64,000 nucleotides of DNA from Prochilodus magdalenae (Eukaryota; Chordata; Actinopteri; Characiformes; Prochilodontidae): assembly GCA_024036415.1 (NCBI GenBank), contig JAMWET010002907.1, positions 254,001 to 318,000 on the forward strand. Direction: 5' to 3'. Every line of letters begins with the position of its first letter. The stretch's first letter is position 1. A model generated the notes under the pieces. It ran no database searches and was not told the DNA's origin. It saw only the letters and a list, made by a program, of their open reading frames with translations. Positions 1 through 12,299 of this stretch are shown here, in pieces. The position numbers were made by a program, and so were the translations under genes.

Positions 1-1506
1 AGTTATTCAAAGAGCCGTTTTGTAGTTTAAAGAACCGCCACATAATATAAAGGCCCCATACAAACTTACTGTATTGGGAGCCAATAGTGTAGATCAGCAA
101 ATATGCTGCACAGCATGGGCAATAAGTTTACATACTGTGTTTAGTGGGGGGGGGGGGGAGTAATCTTGGTAATCTTATTTACTCTTTAAAAGGAGAATTC
201 AAGAAGATTGGTGGGGGGGGGGACAAAATTGTTAAATAATTTCAACAGTGAAAGATACAGCAATGCTAGTTTACTACAACCGTGGTGATGGGAACCTGGA
301 GCTGCCATGTCTACGACACAGGTGTAGTCAATTCATTTACTAATCAACCTCACCAGTGAACCAGCAGGGTTTAAATGTGATGTTGATGGTAAAATATTTG
401 GATTATATGGATTAAAAAACAAGTTTAGTCTGGGTTTGTTTTTCCCGATTTGACCAAAAAATAGAGTTTAAGTTTTAGGCCCAAATCTTACAAGCTTTAC
501 GGTAAAGCTTCAGACACTTTCAGAGGTGGAGGTCTTGTTCCCTTTACCACTTCTGTAAACACTTCTGCCATCTTAACCATTTCATTTATCTAGACTTCAG
601 GTGGAATTTGTTAAGTTCCCCTTTTAATCAGTGTCCCAACCATAACGGATGTGCCCCAGCGAAAGTGCTGGTGTTCTCATTTGTAGGGCGTTTGGGAAAC
701 TGAAATGCTCAGTTCTCTTGGCTGTGCTGGAAAGACCATCCACTGAAACTTCTCACAGAAAAATCCAGCTCCTCTCAAAACAGCTCAGCATGCATTCATT
801 CAAAACTAAATGCAGCAAGTTCCAATCCAGCCTTTAAACTGTGTCTAGAAAAGCGCTCTGCTTTTAATCTGACCGGATTTGGAGGAAACCCAGGTGCGGG
901 AACGTCTAACGTTCAAAACGTAACATCAGATTTTTAACACTGGTGATCAGACAAGGCTCCAAACTGAGATTTTGGGTGAAATTAATAATAATAATAAAAA
1001 TAAAAATTAGGAACAACACAACGATCTCCGCTCAGCTCTTCAGGTAATTCACAGGCACCTTGTTATCAGTCAATGAAACATTTAGAATGGCACAAACTGA
1101 CTCAACATTTGGTAAAATTCATAGTATCAATATACCTTTAACTTACAAATGTAGGATTTTTAAAAACCCAAATATAAAATTGCACTCAGCCTCTAACAGT
1201 GCGCATTAGCGCACATCTAGATTACCTCTGCATCATAATCTATCTTTGAGATGAAAATGACAAACCTGACAGTTTCCCTAAGCTACCAGATACGGGTAAA
1301 ATTCACAATCCACACCCAGAGACGTCTTTCACCTAGGCGTCTTAAAGCCGAAGAAGTCAGAAGTGGTTAACCTCGGAGGTGCCAAGTGTGCCTTAAACAC
1401 AGAACGGAGGCCTTTTGCTATGAAGTCATCCGTGATTGTTTCTCCAAATTAAAAGGGGGAGTCTGGGCTGGACCGTTTCTGTTGCCAACACGCTAACCTG
1501 CGTGCG
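1..1506. other. pla2g15 3' flank / probable 3' UTR, no other gene seen
   Basis: The sequence downstream of the pla2g15 stop (the gene is on the minus strand). It is AT-rich with two G homopolymer runs near 146-158 and 212-222. No exon-like open frame with splice sites was found. Minus-strand ATTAAA-type hexamers (tttaat on the plus strand) occur near 616 and 855 and could serve as poly(A) signals, but I cannot choose between them. The short open frame at 649-837 has no recognisable features. Confidence 0.5.
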
Positions 1507-4500
1507 TCAGGGTGAGAACAGCACAGACTTTATGTAGGAGACGGTGGTGACGTTCAGGAGCATGGCCACATGCTCGTTTCCAGGCAGCTCCAGCAGCTTG
1601 ACCGGCTGTTTCTGCTGCTCTTTCCAGCGCTTGCACTGGACGGCGCTCAGCATGTTGACCGTTCCGTCGCCCTCGCCGTTCAGCACCGTGGTGGGCTCGG
1701 CGTCTGGGAATGTGGTGTAGACGTAGCCCTGCGCTGTGGGTATCCCCGTCCCATACAGACAGTGCACTGGCACCCCAGGGGCCTCCAGCGCGTTCACCAG
1801 GGGCTCTGTGTCTTGACGCATCGCCCAGCCATCGTCGTAGTCGATGTCCTTGAAAAAGCGCTGGTAGTCATTGACCGTGTAGTTGGCGCTGGGGGTGGAC
1901 ACCAAGACTGTGTCGCTGGGCCATGTGTGGGCGTACGGGAAGAGCCAGGGGGTGGAGACGGCGGTGCGTTGCTGAGATCGGATCTTCAGGGGGCTGATGA
2001 CTGGAATACGGTTATTATCACCTATAAGGGAAAAGAAGAGTGTTCAAGGAGGAAGTAACCTTCATGTTTAGTTCAGTTACTACAACAAAGCATCAAAATA
2101 ATAGACCTATTATGAATAATAATAATTAATTATAACAATTAATATTTTAATTAAAAAGCCTACAGTTCAAAGAGGATGATTAATTTTTTTTTTTTTAAAA
2201 AGCTTACATACTTATCCATCTGTTTGTTTGTAGCACATGTGCACACACATACACCGGGGTCCAAACGGCTGATGCTACTAATTATACTAATACTAGTGTG
2301 GCTTGTAGTGCTGACTCTTGAATACGCTTTACTTTATTGGTCATAATTTATATAGTTTAAATTTAATAAAAAATCCCAAAATTGTTTCTAATTTCCAGAT
2401 TTCAATGTGGTCTCACACCCTGCATGTAGAGGTTTGAACACCGCTGATTAAGTTAACACACTCGCTACAGAGAACAAGCACACCAGTTCCCGCTAACCTT
2501 AGTGGACTATTTCTCTTCCTGTTCTGAGTTGGTAGAGGTAGCAGCATCCAGCAGATAAACAGGAACTGTGCATTAGAATGTGCGGAAGTGTTGAGGAGGT
2601 GTCTGTACAATATGTACAGGTGTTCACTTATTTACATTAAATTAAGATTTAAGATTTTAACCCCTTGTTGATCCCACAGTGGGGAAATTTAGTCTCCGCA
2701 TTTAACCCACCCACATACACACTCACTAGTGAACACACTAGGGGGCAGTGAGCACACTTACCCGGAGCGGTGGGCCCAGCCCTATCCACGGCACCCGGGG
2801 AGCAGTTGGGGGTTGGGTGCCTTGCTCAAGGGCACCTCAGGGAATCGAACCGGCGACCCTCCGGTCACAAGGCTGGTTCCCTAACCTCCAGCCCACGACC
2901 GCCCCATATGTCTGTCAGTGTGTGTTTAGCTCCACTGACTAACCCCCACACATACGAACCAGCTTGTGTCAGGGGAGAGCGCGAACGCAGTCCCCCACTA
3001 CCAGAAATTATGCAGCAGAGATTCCCGCATTTGGGGAATTCGCAAGGGTCAGCACAACCGGAGTGCAATGGTTAAGCCTCGCCCTGGGTGAACCACCTTC
3101 TTGATCATGGTATCGCCCCTGCCAGGTAAGTATAATTAAAAGCACCTTCATGTCCATAGGATTATTCATCATTCCAAACCAGGCTAACTCATTAACAAGG
3201 CCAATTAAGCTTTATCCTCAGTGCCTCTCTATTACTGCTTCTCTAACTGACTCTTCTTCTACAGATCCGCACACCTGAATCACCTATATAGGTTCTCCTC
3301 AGAGACTCTGATCATTAGACCTAGATCTAAACCAAACCGAATCAGCCACCCCTGACACAGTTGTCACTTACCGCTCGCCATAACCCTCAGTGTCTTGACC
3401 ACGCCTGCCCACGGCGGACCCAGCGACACAAACGCCTTGATGTACTTGTCCTTCCAGGCCTGCGGCTGATGGTTGAGGAAGTACAGCGTATACATGTTGC
3501 CCATGCTGTGGGCTATAAGGACCACCGGACCTCCGTACTTCTCTGCCATATCTTCAATCATCTGTTGCAACTTCAAGAAGTACTCCTTGTTCTCATCTGC
3601 AAGGACAAGCGAACCATGTCAATATAAGGAAACGCAAAGGAAATCCTCCCGTGCTTTTTTAGGAGGGGAAAATTATTTAAGATTAGGGCTGCCCTCTAGA
3701 AGTCGACGAGTCGAATCATCAGTCGGAGACCCTTTAAGTCGACTCAGAACCTTCAAGTCGATTGACAACAGTGACTCGTAAAACAGACCAAAGCTTACAA
3801 AAATGCACAATAACTTTAACATTTAAAAAATATATTTTAATAATTATTAAAGGGGGATAATAAATATATATGTAAGTTCTAGATGGGCTTGCTAAAAAAA
3901 AAATAAATCCACTTGACGACATGCGCTGGCGGATCACCACTGAAGGAAGGTAAAGCTGTGAAGCTGAGAAACACGGGGGGACGATGTCTCAGAGAAAGTC
4001 TGGAGGAGCTTTTGAAGAAGAGAGTCCGAACTAATTAAACCTAATTTTGATCTTCATTCAGTCAGACATCGAACACTGCTCCAAACGAGGGAGCTGACTT
4101 TCGGTTTAGACATAACGGCTGTTTGCAGTGAAGGAAAAACGGAGCGGAGACGTTTGTTTTATTATAATTCCATTATTTTAGATCCTAAATTACAGATATG
4201 TTTATTTATTCGTCTACAGCTGAGATTATCTTTATTTAAAGAGTACAGTCACTTAATACGCCTGCTGATAAACGAGAGATAATGATTTCAGCGTGGGTAA
4301 TATAATAATTAAACTGTTTCTGGTCCACCATTCTTCTTTTCATCTATAAATAATTTAAATATGGACTAATCTGGTTTTATTTAGCAGTGTATTATTTATG
4401 AGAGATGAAAGACGAAGGGTCCTCCTACTGAAGAAGCTGTTAGAAGTGAGATTAATAAGACTATAAGCTATAAGCGCTAATGTTTAGTATAAGTACGCGC

Positions 4501-7500
4501 TGCTCCCCAGCGCTGTATCCTGTAATTAAATCAGGCTCCAGTTCAGATCGATCATCATAAGTCCCGCCTCTTATAGTTCAGAAATATGCTCCTGTGACTC
4601 CGCTGACTTTCTAAATGAGGAGGATCAGATCTGAACCGTGTGCAGACTGATTCACTGATTACTAGATAACGTACATGGAGGAAAAACATGAACGAATAGT
4701 CGAATCGTCGGCCAGGACGGGCGAATCCGATTCGACTGGCAAAATTCTGAGTCGGCTACAGCCCTATTTAAGATGTTAACGCCGTTAGAGTTTCAGACAT
4801 GATGTGTGCAACTTTTTGGATTCAAAATCAGTCGAGATCTACAGTGAGAAAACACACTTACTTGGAGCTTTTCTCCAGTCATACGGCGCACCTCTGACAT
4901 CTTCATCTCTCGTATAACCCCACTCCACCATGGCCTGCACTATAGTGAAGAAATACATACCTACAGACAGACAGACAAATGAATGAGTAATAGCATCAAG
5001 GACAATGATTTTCTTTTTCTGTTGAAAAGCTGTGGTTAGCAATAGTGGGACATTCTGGCTGCCATACGGAATAAACACTCACCCACACTGCGTTTGCTTG
5101 GGTCCAGATATTCTAGGCCAAAAGTCTGACCAAAGCCTGGCACTTGGACATCCACGCCTGGAGGAGCTTCTGTCATATGAGTGGTGGTATTGTAGATCAG
5201 CCTGGGGCACAAAACAAAAACACAAGAGGTTTCCTTTTTAGAACTCTTTATTAAAATATTACAGTGATAAGAAATCCACTTCAACCAAGCTTTCAACACA
5301 GGTTCTCAAATCTATCTCTCTCTAATCACTCCAGTGATTAGTTCACAGTAGTTACTAGATAATACACTTTAAATATTGAATAATTCATTACAGATACTGA
5401 ATACTTCGTAGCCAGCAGTGAATTATAAACAGTATGTGCTATCATTTGTGTTATTTATTTAATATTCCATAACACGGTGCATACTTTACAGTAACCACTA
5501 CATACAGTTACATAATACACTACATTACATAAAACAGTTACTGAAGACAGACACTAAAACGGTCACTGAATAATTCCTAACAACACAAAATGATGAACTA
5601 AATCATGAATAGTAGACACAGAATAACTCACAGGAGCTAACTAATTCAAGTTTTAAAGATTAATAACTAAATAATTAGTCTGTGGTTCACCCCAAATCTC
5701 AACACGATATCCGTTTCAGACCGACATCCTCAGCTAGGAGCTGGACAGAAGGAATGAAAAGACATCCAACAGCCTTGGCATTAGCTTTAATGGTCTAATG
5801 CAAATAAATAAATAAACTTTGGCCAATAAACATACATTCACTGACCAATCAGACATAAAGGGAAAACTGCACTCCTGTAAATAACGCACGTCATGTAACT
5901 ACTTTGTTACGAGAGGTCAGCTGAAAGCATTCCTCAGATGTATGCCTACCATCGTACTGTGCAATGACAACACAGACTGAAGAAGCCGGAACCAAACACT
6001 TGCTAAATCTCACCTTCAGCCTTGTTGCAGTTTTATATTTACTCAATTTCCTTAGAGAAACCAAAGCCACAGCGGCCGTGGCGAAACCTAAGAAAGCAAC
6101 GGCACCCTTTAGAAGTCAGTTAAACTGAAAGAGTGACCCTTTCTGCAACTGCCCAAAACGTGGACATAATCCTATCAGCACAGCTCCCCCTATCAGAGCA
6201 TCTGCTCTCATCACGGCCGTACCAAAACACTGAGGCTCCATATTTGTCTTTTTTTCTTTATCAATTTGTTTCCTGAAATGTTCAGTTTACAAAGCTTGCT
6301 AACAGCACAGCTGTTCTCTGGAGACAACTCTGCCTTAAAGCAGGCTGCACGCCGACCTTCAATCAACAGTCGAGTCACATTATTTTTACAACCAGCTGAT
6401 ATCCAGAGTAACCGCTGTGTGCAGCACGGACAGCAGTTAGACAGGCTGGGAGTGACTCTGTAAGGTCCTGGTAGGTTATCGCCGCAGGTATCTGGAGCCA
6501 TGCTGACTGCAGTGCATCCCACAGCTGCTGGAGAGGGCATGGGGGAGGATCCATAGAGCGAAAACGACGATTGAGGTGGTCCAAAAGTCATTTGGTTTCA
6601 AGTCTGAGGTCATGCTCTTCCAACCTGTGTCGGACATTTCTAGCCTGGTGACATGTCGCACTGACTTGCTGGAAGATCCCATGAGACCCAAGGAATACAA
6701 TCAGCATGTATGGGTAGATTCATAACCAAATCGGTTGTGAGCACCGTCCATGTGGATGAGTGGGCCCAGAGAATGGCCCTACTAACGTGGAAAGTGGTCC
6801 TACTAACGTGGCTCGACGAGCTTATTCAATTCCACACAGACCTCAAAGCCTGTGCTGAGCACTTTGACAGGGAACCTGTTGGACGGTTCTATCTGTAAGT
6901 ACCTCCTGGATTCACTGGAATGTTTCTGAAAGTTGTTTAGGCCCTGAGCTTCTTTCTCTCTCCTTCATCTGGGGTAGACCAGGGGAGGACTGGTTCCTCC
7001 CTTAAGCCTTGGCTGCTCCTAAGGTTTGTTCCTCTCACTCCAAGGGAGTTTATCCTTGCCACCGTCGGCCCTGTCTTGCTCATGGGGTTGGGGGATGCTT
7101 GAGATACCTGAGGCACCCATAGGCAACTACTGCCGCACCAGGCCTGAGAATCTATGCAGGCATGGACTCATACCCAAACCAGTTAAAAGTGCCTTCCCAT
7201 GAGCGAGCTCGGAGAATGGCGGGAAAATGCGACTTCCTTAACGGGCGACATCTGCCGGCACCGAAAGTAGGAAGTGGTCATAAAGAGACTTGACTGTCTA
7301 TACCGAGTTGTTCACTCAAATTAGAGTACCATAGATGTTTATACTGCATTATCACATTACAACCAGTGGGATCCACTGTCGGATAGCTAGCATTCAGTTT
7401 CTCACCTCATGTTATCAATCCAGCAGTCGATGGCCACGGGCACCAGCAGCTCCAGGTTAAGCCACAGAGTGAAGTACTCCTCAGTCTTTTTGTAGCAGAT

Positions 7501-10500
7501 GTAGTGGACGACGCTGGGCTTGTCTAGCTTCGCCTCCAGCTGGTTCCCAAGGTCCCCCGGAACTGCAGAGCAACAATGAGCAATGGGAAAAGGTCAGCTG
7601 AATATGGTTGGGTACATCTACACTGCACAAGGTTTGTTTCTAATTGGTCTCCTCCTCATCTACGAGTACTTTACAAGCACTATATGATTAGGTTCAATTT
7701 TCCCACGTTACATAGTAAACTAAATACAAAAAAAAGAAAAAGAAAATCATTATTAAGATTAAACCCTTTTAAAATAATGAATTCAACATTAATACTTAGT
7801 GTCATCAGCACCACAGAAAACAATCTCAACCTGGCTAATTTAGTTAAAAGGAATTTAATAAAGGGTGAGGCCAATCGTTCTCTGAGTAGAGTTCTTGAGC
7901 CATTTTGTGGCTTTGTGTTTAGACAGAGAGGAATCGGCCTTCCGCATTTAACCCATCCGTGAAGTGAAACACCCACAAACACACAAACACTAGGGGGCAG
8001 TGAGGACACTTGCCCAGAGCGGTGGGCAGCCCCATCCACGACGCCCGCGGGGCAGTTGGGGGTTAAGTGCCTTGCTCAAAAGGCACTTCTGTCGTTACTG
8101 TCAGTTCAGGGACCCAAACCGGCAACCTCTGCTTACAAGGCTGGTTGCCTAACCTCCAGCCCACGACTGTTAAGATGTGAAGACAGTCATTCAGAGCCCA
8201 TCGGATACCATCCCTTTCACTTTGGAGAAATGTCGAGACATCTGTGGAACTCACCTTTTGCGTACTAGGGGCTACTGGTAGCTGGTAGCGACCGCCACGC
8301 AGCTGCAGGGACCATGCTGGTTAGTTACTAAAAGGAACTGGCTTTAGCGAGACAGCTGCAGCACCAAAATAAGACCTTAAATGTAAAGTTTCTGCAAAAC
8401 AAAGCCGCAGGGTTCATGCTCATCTGCAAGCCATTCACACCTCCTGCGCAAGGCATTATACTCCTCTCATATGAGTAGCTTAAGTCTGATAGGCAAACTC
8501 TGCGCATCAGCGTCTTATCAGCTGATGATCAAACACCCAAAAGGCCATATCAGCCTGATGAGTCTCGCTGTGGTCAGAGCTACCATGTATTCTCAAGGCT
8601 CTGAACTGTTTGTGAACATGAAGAATGGTTTTTGTGTGTGTGCTGAGACCACAAACTCTAAAGAAACCTGAAGGATCGGCTCCGTTTCACTCAGGCTGCT
8701 TATCAGCACGTGCGCAAACAGCGGCCTTACGCCAGAGAGAGTGTAAGATACTCTACATTGATGTTTTTGTGTTGAAGCCGCTCACTCGAGTGCTAACTGC
8801 TGTGTAGTCATGTCTTCTTGTCACTTCTCTTAGGGGCGAGTCCACAGAAGCTTTTCCACACTCACACTTATTATTATTTTTTTTTATTATTAAAATTTCA
8901 CCCTGTCACTTTTAGAGCCCGGATTACAGTTTCTTTGCTATTACTTTTGGGCAAATAATTATTTTGCCTTCATTTGCTGTCTTATTTGAACCTGTTGTAT
9001 TAAACGTTTGCTGTATGTACACAAAAAATATTGGACCTCAGTATTGGCCCAAAACACCCATATCGGCACAGCCCTATCTTCTGCACACTGCACTTTTTGT
9101 GGAAGAGTCCCAAACAGCTTTCTATTAGAGTAGCAGTGTTGCAATCTGCCACCCTCCCACCCCCGACCTCCACCAGCGAAACTATGGTGGCCATGAGGGT
9201 TTCTGCCGTTTCCTCATTTCCTTGCTCCCAGTTTTATTCAGCTTCCTCATGTCTACATCTCTATGCACAAAATTTTTGAAAATATGGAAATACGTTCCCC
9301 TTCAAGTCACTCAACACAGTGGTTTTCAACCGTTTCTGCCTCAAGGCCCAACTATTTAATCTCAGGAAGCACCAAAAGGCCCACAGGATACAACTCACTT
9401 TTGTACTTTGGGCTAACGATGTCACTTTTGGGGAATTTTCAATACAGTACAATACCAATATGTGACCCAAATAATCACTGGACATAAAATATCAACACAT
9501 CCCACCAACGCAGGCTTGTTCTATACCAGAAAATCGAGCAGAATGGTGAGAAAATAAAGAGAACAAAAGGAATAGTGTATTTTGTTTTCTGGAGGCAGGC
9601 AGTATAAAACTGATCATGCTGCCTGTCGATTTTGTGTTTATGAACATTTTAAAAGGTGTGGGTTTTTTTTTTTTAATGTTTGTCAATTTTATGTTCAGCA
9701 ATTATTACGACACATCCCCACTACGGACCACCGACCAGTACTGGCTCGAGGGTAGGCCCACTGGTGTTCCATGGATCAGTGGCTGAGAAACCCTGCCTTA
9801 ACAAACTCGCCTTTCTGCTTTCTGATTCCAGCTTTTAAATCCTCTGGGGATCGTTTTTGCTCCGAAACCGCTCAGACTTGTTGAGAGGTGAGCAGTAACT
9901 GGTTACACCTACTCAAAGACATGTACTTCAGTAAAATACACTTTTCAGTTACACTTTCAGCTGTTCATATTTAGTTACCAATTTCCCTTTTATTGTTGTT
10001 GACATCTTCTGTCCTACTTTGTGATTGGTCACACTTCTGACTTCTGAATTTTCCAAATTAAAATGCCAAAGAGCCAAACATTAAAAACAGGTAAATCAAC
10101 CCATACAAACCTCAAGTCCTGCGCTGAGCACTTTGACGGAGAACCCGTGAGATGGTTCTAACTTTAGATTACTACCTCCTGGATAAATCATTACATTTCT
10201 GAAAGGTGTTTAAGCTCTGAGCTTCTTTATTGTATCCGGTCATAACGTCTCATTAGTCATGTTTTTCCTCTCTCTTCATCCGGGCTCGACCAAAGAAGGG
10301 CTGGTTCCTCCCTCGAGCTTTGGCTCCTCTTAAGGTTTCTTCCTCTCACTCCAGAGGTGAGAGCTATGGTGCCCATCATGGTTTCTGGCATTCTGGTTTT
10401 TCACAATGCCTACTTTCATTCAGCTTCTTTATGTCTATATCTCAAAATTTTTGAAAAATATGGTGGAATTCCCCTTCATGTCACTTAACACAGTGGTTGC

Positions 10501-11897
10501 CATCCTTTTCTGTGTTAAGGTCCACCTATTTAATCTCAGAAAGCACAGAAAGCTCCAGAGGATAAAACTCGCTTTGTCTTATTTTGGTCAAGGGAGTTTT
10601 TTTTCCCATGCTTGCGCTAGGTGGGGCTTGGGGGGCTCGGAGCTGGATAACCCCTTCCATAAGTCTATGAAATGGACTCCTATTCGTCCCCGCCTTTTCT
10701 TTTATTCTAATAAACTGCTTTTCTGAAAAGCTGCTTTGAAATAACAATAGGTCCAATCAAAAGTTGGGTGGATCTACCAAGAGGCTCCACTACAGTCACT
10801 CAGTACTGAAGTAGTTTGGACCTGGTACTTCTGTACTTTGACTCAAGTGGCTTTACATGAAGGCACCATTCACTTGTGTCCGTGTTTCAGCCCTGACTGA
10901 GGCTACCCTACCCCCTTTCTGGACTTGCTCTAGAAAATCTGAATTCGTTTCAGACCAGTCCAGTAAGGAGTCACACTCTGTTCTCCTCCTCGATCATATG
11001 ACCACATGTCATATGAGCGCCCTAACATGCAGACAGTAAACAAGAGGTAAACATTAACCTCAGGGAGCTCAGCGAGGCTTCCTCTCTTCTACCCCCGTTT
11101 TGCAACAATTTCTGCTTGCCAGTAATCCCAAATTTAGGATAGCACGAGTTCTAGTTCCCCTTTATTCCCCTCCGCTGCAAAATCCCACATTAACCGTGGC
11201 AAGCTAGTGTGGTCATGCTAGGCTAGCAGCCTGTGGATGATGTGTGGTGAGCCACATTACTCAGCTAAACTACAAGGAACAACAACAAGCCCTCTATTAA
11301 AGATTAATACTCCGTTTAGGTTTTTTAAATCTTAATTTGATCTTATTTTAGTCTGTCTGACTAAGAAAGGGCTGTCTTGTGACCATTGGGAATAGTTGGC
11401 TGACATGACAGAACCGTTTAGCCTGTTTAGCTAACAAAAACAACATAGCTATGAGCTAGTTTTGGTTTAATTCCTGGCCTTACTGCTAGATGGTGTTATT
11501 TGAAAATGGCTAATCAGTTCATCTTGAATCTTATAAACACGCAAACAAATACCAGCCTGAAGTTCGCCTGCTCCTTAGTCGAACTTTCCGGTCCACCTTA
11601 AATGGTGCGGTAGCCATTTAAGGTGGACCGGCTAATTGGAACAAGAAGCGAACTTCCAGCCTCGATAAACAAACTAATAAAAATAGCAAGCTAGCTAAAA
11701 GAGAGACATATTAAACTGTACCACCAATTTCAGCATGTACATCTGCCAAATACAGCTTCAGTCCACTTACTCAGCACTACAGGTGGTCGGTCCGAGCAGG
11801 GCTTCGAACCGGAGCATTTTAAAGAGGCACCGGCGACCGATGACAGCAGCAAGCACAGCTGGATCACGACGAGCAGCAACGGCTCGAAATTACCCAT
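1507..11897 (-). CDS. pla2g15: Group XV phospholipase A2 (lysosomal phospholipase A2), complete, 6 coding exons, 413 aa
   Basis: Lysosomal/secreted alpha/beta-hydrolase that deacylates phospholipids and transacylates ceramide (known for the family). Coding exons from the 5' end: 11771-11897, 7406-7562, 5083-5201, 4862-4960, 3372-3596, 1507-2021. All junctions are GT-AG and phases join, giving 413 aa (human protein about 412). The start is the first in-frame ATG, with A at -3 and G at +4. It begins a signal peptide ([18 protein letters not shown]) followed by SSVAGA. Seen: oxyanion-loop region [16 protein letters not shown] (43-58), lid cysteines C65 and C89, the nucleophile in AHSMG (Ser198), Asp361 in GEGDGTVN and His393 in PGNEH, so the Ser/Asp/His triad is intact. 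Sequons include YNTT, NYT and NVT. The last exon ends VLFSP-stop. It lies in tandem with lcat (17.4-25.3 kb), same strand. Intron 4 is mostly a hAT element and intron 2 carries a Tc1 relic. Confidence 0.95.
2640..2906 (-). repeat. tRNA-derived SINE, family A, copy 1 (pla2g15 intron 5)
   Basis: Read on the minus strand, the head has an A-box-like TGGGCTGGAGG (plus 2885-2895) and a B-box GGTTCGATTCC (plus 2841-2851), the pol III promoter spacing of a tRNA. The body continues through the AAGGCACC and CTAGTG blocks to an AT-rich tail near 2640. A second copy lies at 7937-8170 in the same orientation. No tRNA cloverleaf completes, so it is a SINE and not a tRNA gene. Confidence 0.75.
3684..4766. 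mobile_element. Non-autonomous hAT-type DNA transposon with perfect 8-bp TSD
   Basis: The element starts TAGGGCTG and ends CAGCCCTA, and is bracketed by the identical octamer TTTAAGAT (3676-3683 and 4767-4774). An 8-bp target duplication with short terminal inverted repeats is the hAT signature. Subterminal regions at both ends carry scattered GTCGA/TCGAATC motifs (AGTCGAATC type). There is no transposase reading frame in its 1,083 bp, so it is non-autonomous. It sits in pla2g15 intron 4 (3597-4861) and accounts for most of that intron. Confidence 0.88.
6365..6700 (-). pseudogene. Tc1-like transposase C-terminal relic
   Basis: The minus-strand frame at 6375-6584 reads [12 protein letters not shown], then [16 protein letters not shown], then [12 protein letters not shown]. 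This matches the order found at the end of Tc1 transposases (LxRRxR...PP, LQ.L..AL...W..IP, ...AVxxAxGGHTxY). Upstream on the same strand (to about 6700) the frame is broken. No N-terminal HTH, D34E core or terminal repeats were found here, so it is a truncated, dead copy in pla2g15 intron 2. Confidence 0.65.
6824..7095 (+). repeat. Interspersed repeat R1, copy 1
   Basis: Aligns by eye with 10096-10360 through the shared blocks GCTGAGCACTTTGAC, TACCTCCTGG, CTGAGCTTCTTT and a GGTTCCTCCC...CTCTCACTCCA segment. It lies in pla2g15 intron 2. The last part carries a core shared with two otherwise different repeats at about 31600-31690 and 42510-42600. Confidence 0.6.
7937..8170 (-). repeat. tRNA-derived SINE, family A, copy 2 (pla2g15 intron 1)
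   Basis: Same blocks as the copy at 2640-2906: CATTTAACCCATCC, CACTAGGGGGCAGTGAG, GAGCGGTGGGCAG, GTGCCTTGCTCAA, and the head TAACCTCCAGCCCACGAC, in the same orientation. The B-box is degenerate (GGGACCCAAACC on the plus strand), consistent with an older copy. Confidence 0.7.
9317..9795 (+). mobile_element. hAT-like MITE, copy 1
   Basis: Starts CAGTGGTTTTCAACC and ends GCTGAGAAACCCTG, the paired terminal pattern of hAT-type MITEs in vertebrates. A second copy in the opposite orientation lies at 19018-19305. A partial, more diverged copy of the left end is at about 10491-10570. It has no coding capacity and lies in pla2g15 intron 1. Confidence 0.6.
10096..10360 (+). repeat. Interspersed repeat R1, copy 2
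   Basis: Diverged copy of 6824-7095 (shared GCTGAGCACTTTGACGG, TACCTCCTGGAT, CTGAGCTTCTTT and CTCTCACTCCAGAGG blocks). It is followed at about 10363-10570 by a segment resembling 9180-9400 (GTCTATATCTCAAAATTTTTG and CACAGTGGTT), so the two loci share a composite repeat. Confidence 0.55.
11554..11662. repeat. Foldback palindrome with perfect 18-bp arms
   Basis: The inner arms CCGGTCCACCTTAAATGG (11588-11605) and its exact reverse complement (11614-11631) are separated by the 8-nt loop TGCGGTAG. Outer, imperfect arms (AGTTCGCCTGCTCC on the left, GAAGCGAACTTCC on the right) extend the symmetry to about 109 bp. It lies in pla2g15 intron 1, about 110 bp from the exon 1 donor. It is probably a small foldback/MITE element; RNA hairpin formation in the pre-mRNA is plausible. 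Confidence 0.8.
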
Positions 11898-12140
11898 CTT
11901 CCAGTGGACCAAACCGCGGCTCAGAGGACTAAACAACCGCTGGCTAACTCGACTGGCAACAAAATAAAACCATGGTGAAAGACTGAGGCATCAACTACCC
12001 TGTCGGAGCGCTGTTAGGCTCAGAGGCTGTGCAGCTCAACAACACGAAGCGGAGTTTTTAACAGCGCTGCAACCAGGCTGAGTTAAACGCTCGCCTATGT
12101 CATCGATTCGGGTGGGCGGGGCTTACGGCCCCGGGCTTAT
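11898..12140 (-). promoter_or_regulatory. pla2g15 5' UTR and promoter-proximal region
   Basis: GC-rich stretch upstream of the pla2g15 ATG, with a GC box GGGTGGGCGGGGC at about 12109-12121 and several CpGs, in otherwise AT-rich surroundings. No TATA box and no CACGTG (TFEB/CLEAR-type) motif was seen. The transcription start is not determinable by eye. Confidence 0.45.
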
Positions 12141-12299
12141 GGGAAATGCTGATTTGTTTGTAGTTGGGTGTTTAAAATGTTTGACTTAAGTAAAAAAAAT
12201 ATATAAAGTAGCCCGCCAAATAATTAACTATCAATACCAACATGATGTAAAACACAGATTACTGATCTGCTGATACTTTTGTGTTGATATGGATTGAAT

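Noticed and set aside
1570..2058. 162-aa plus-strand open frame
   Set aside because: Antisense of pla2g15 exon 6.
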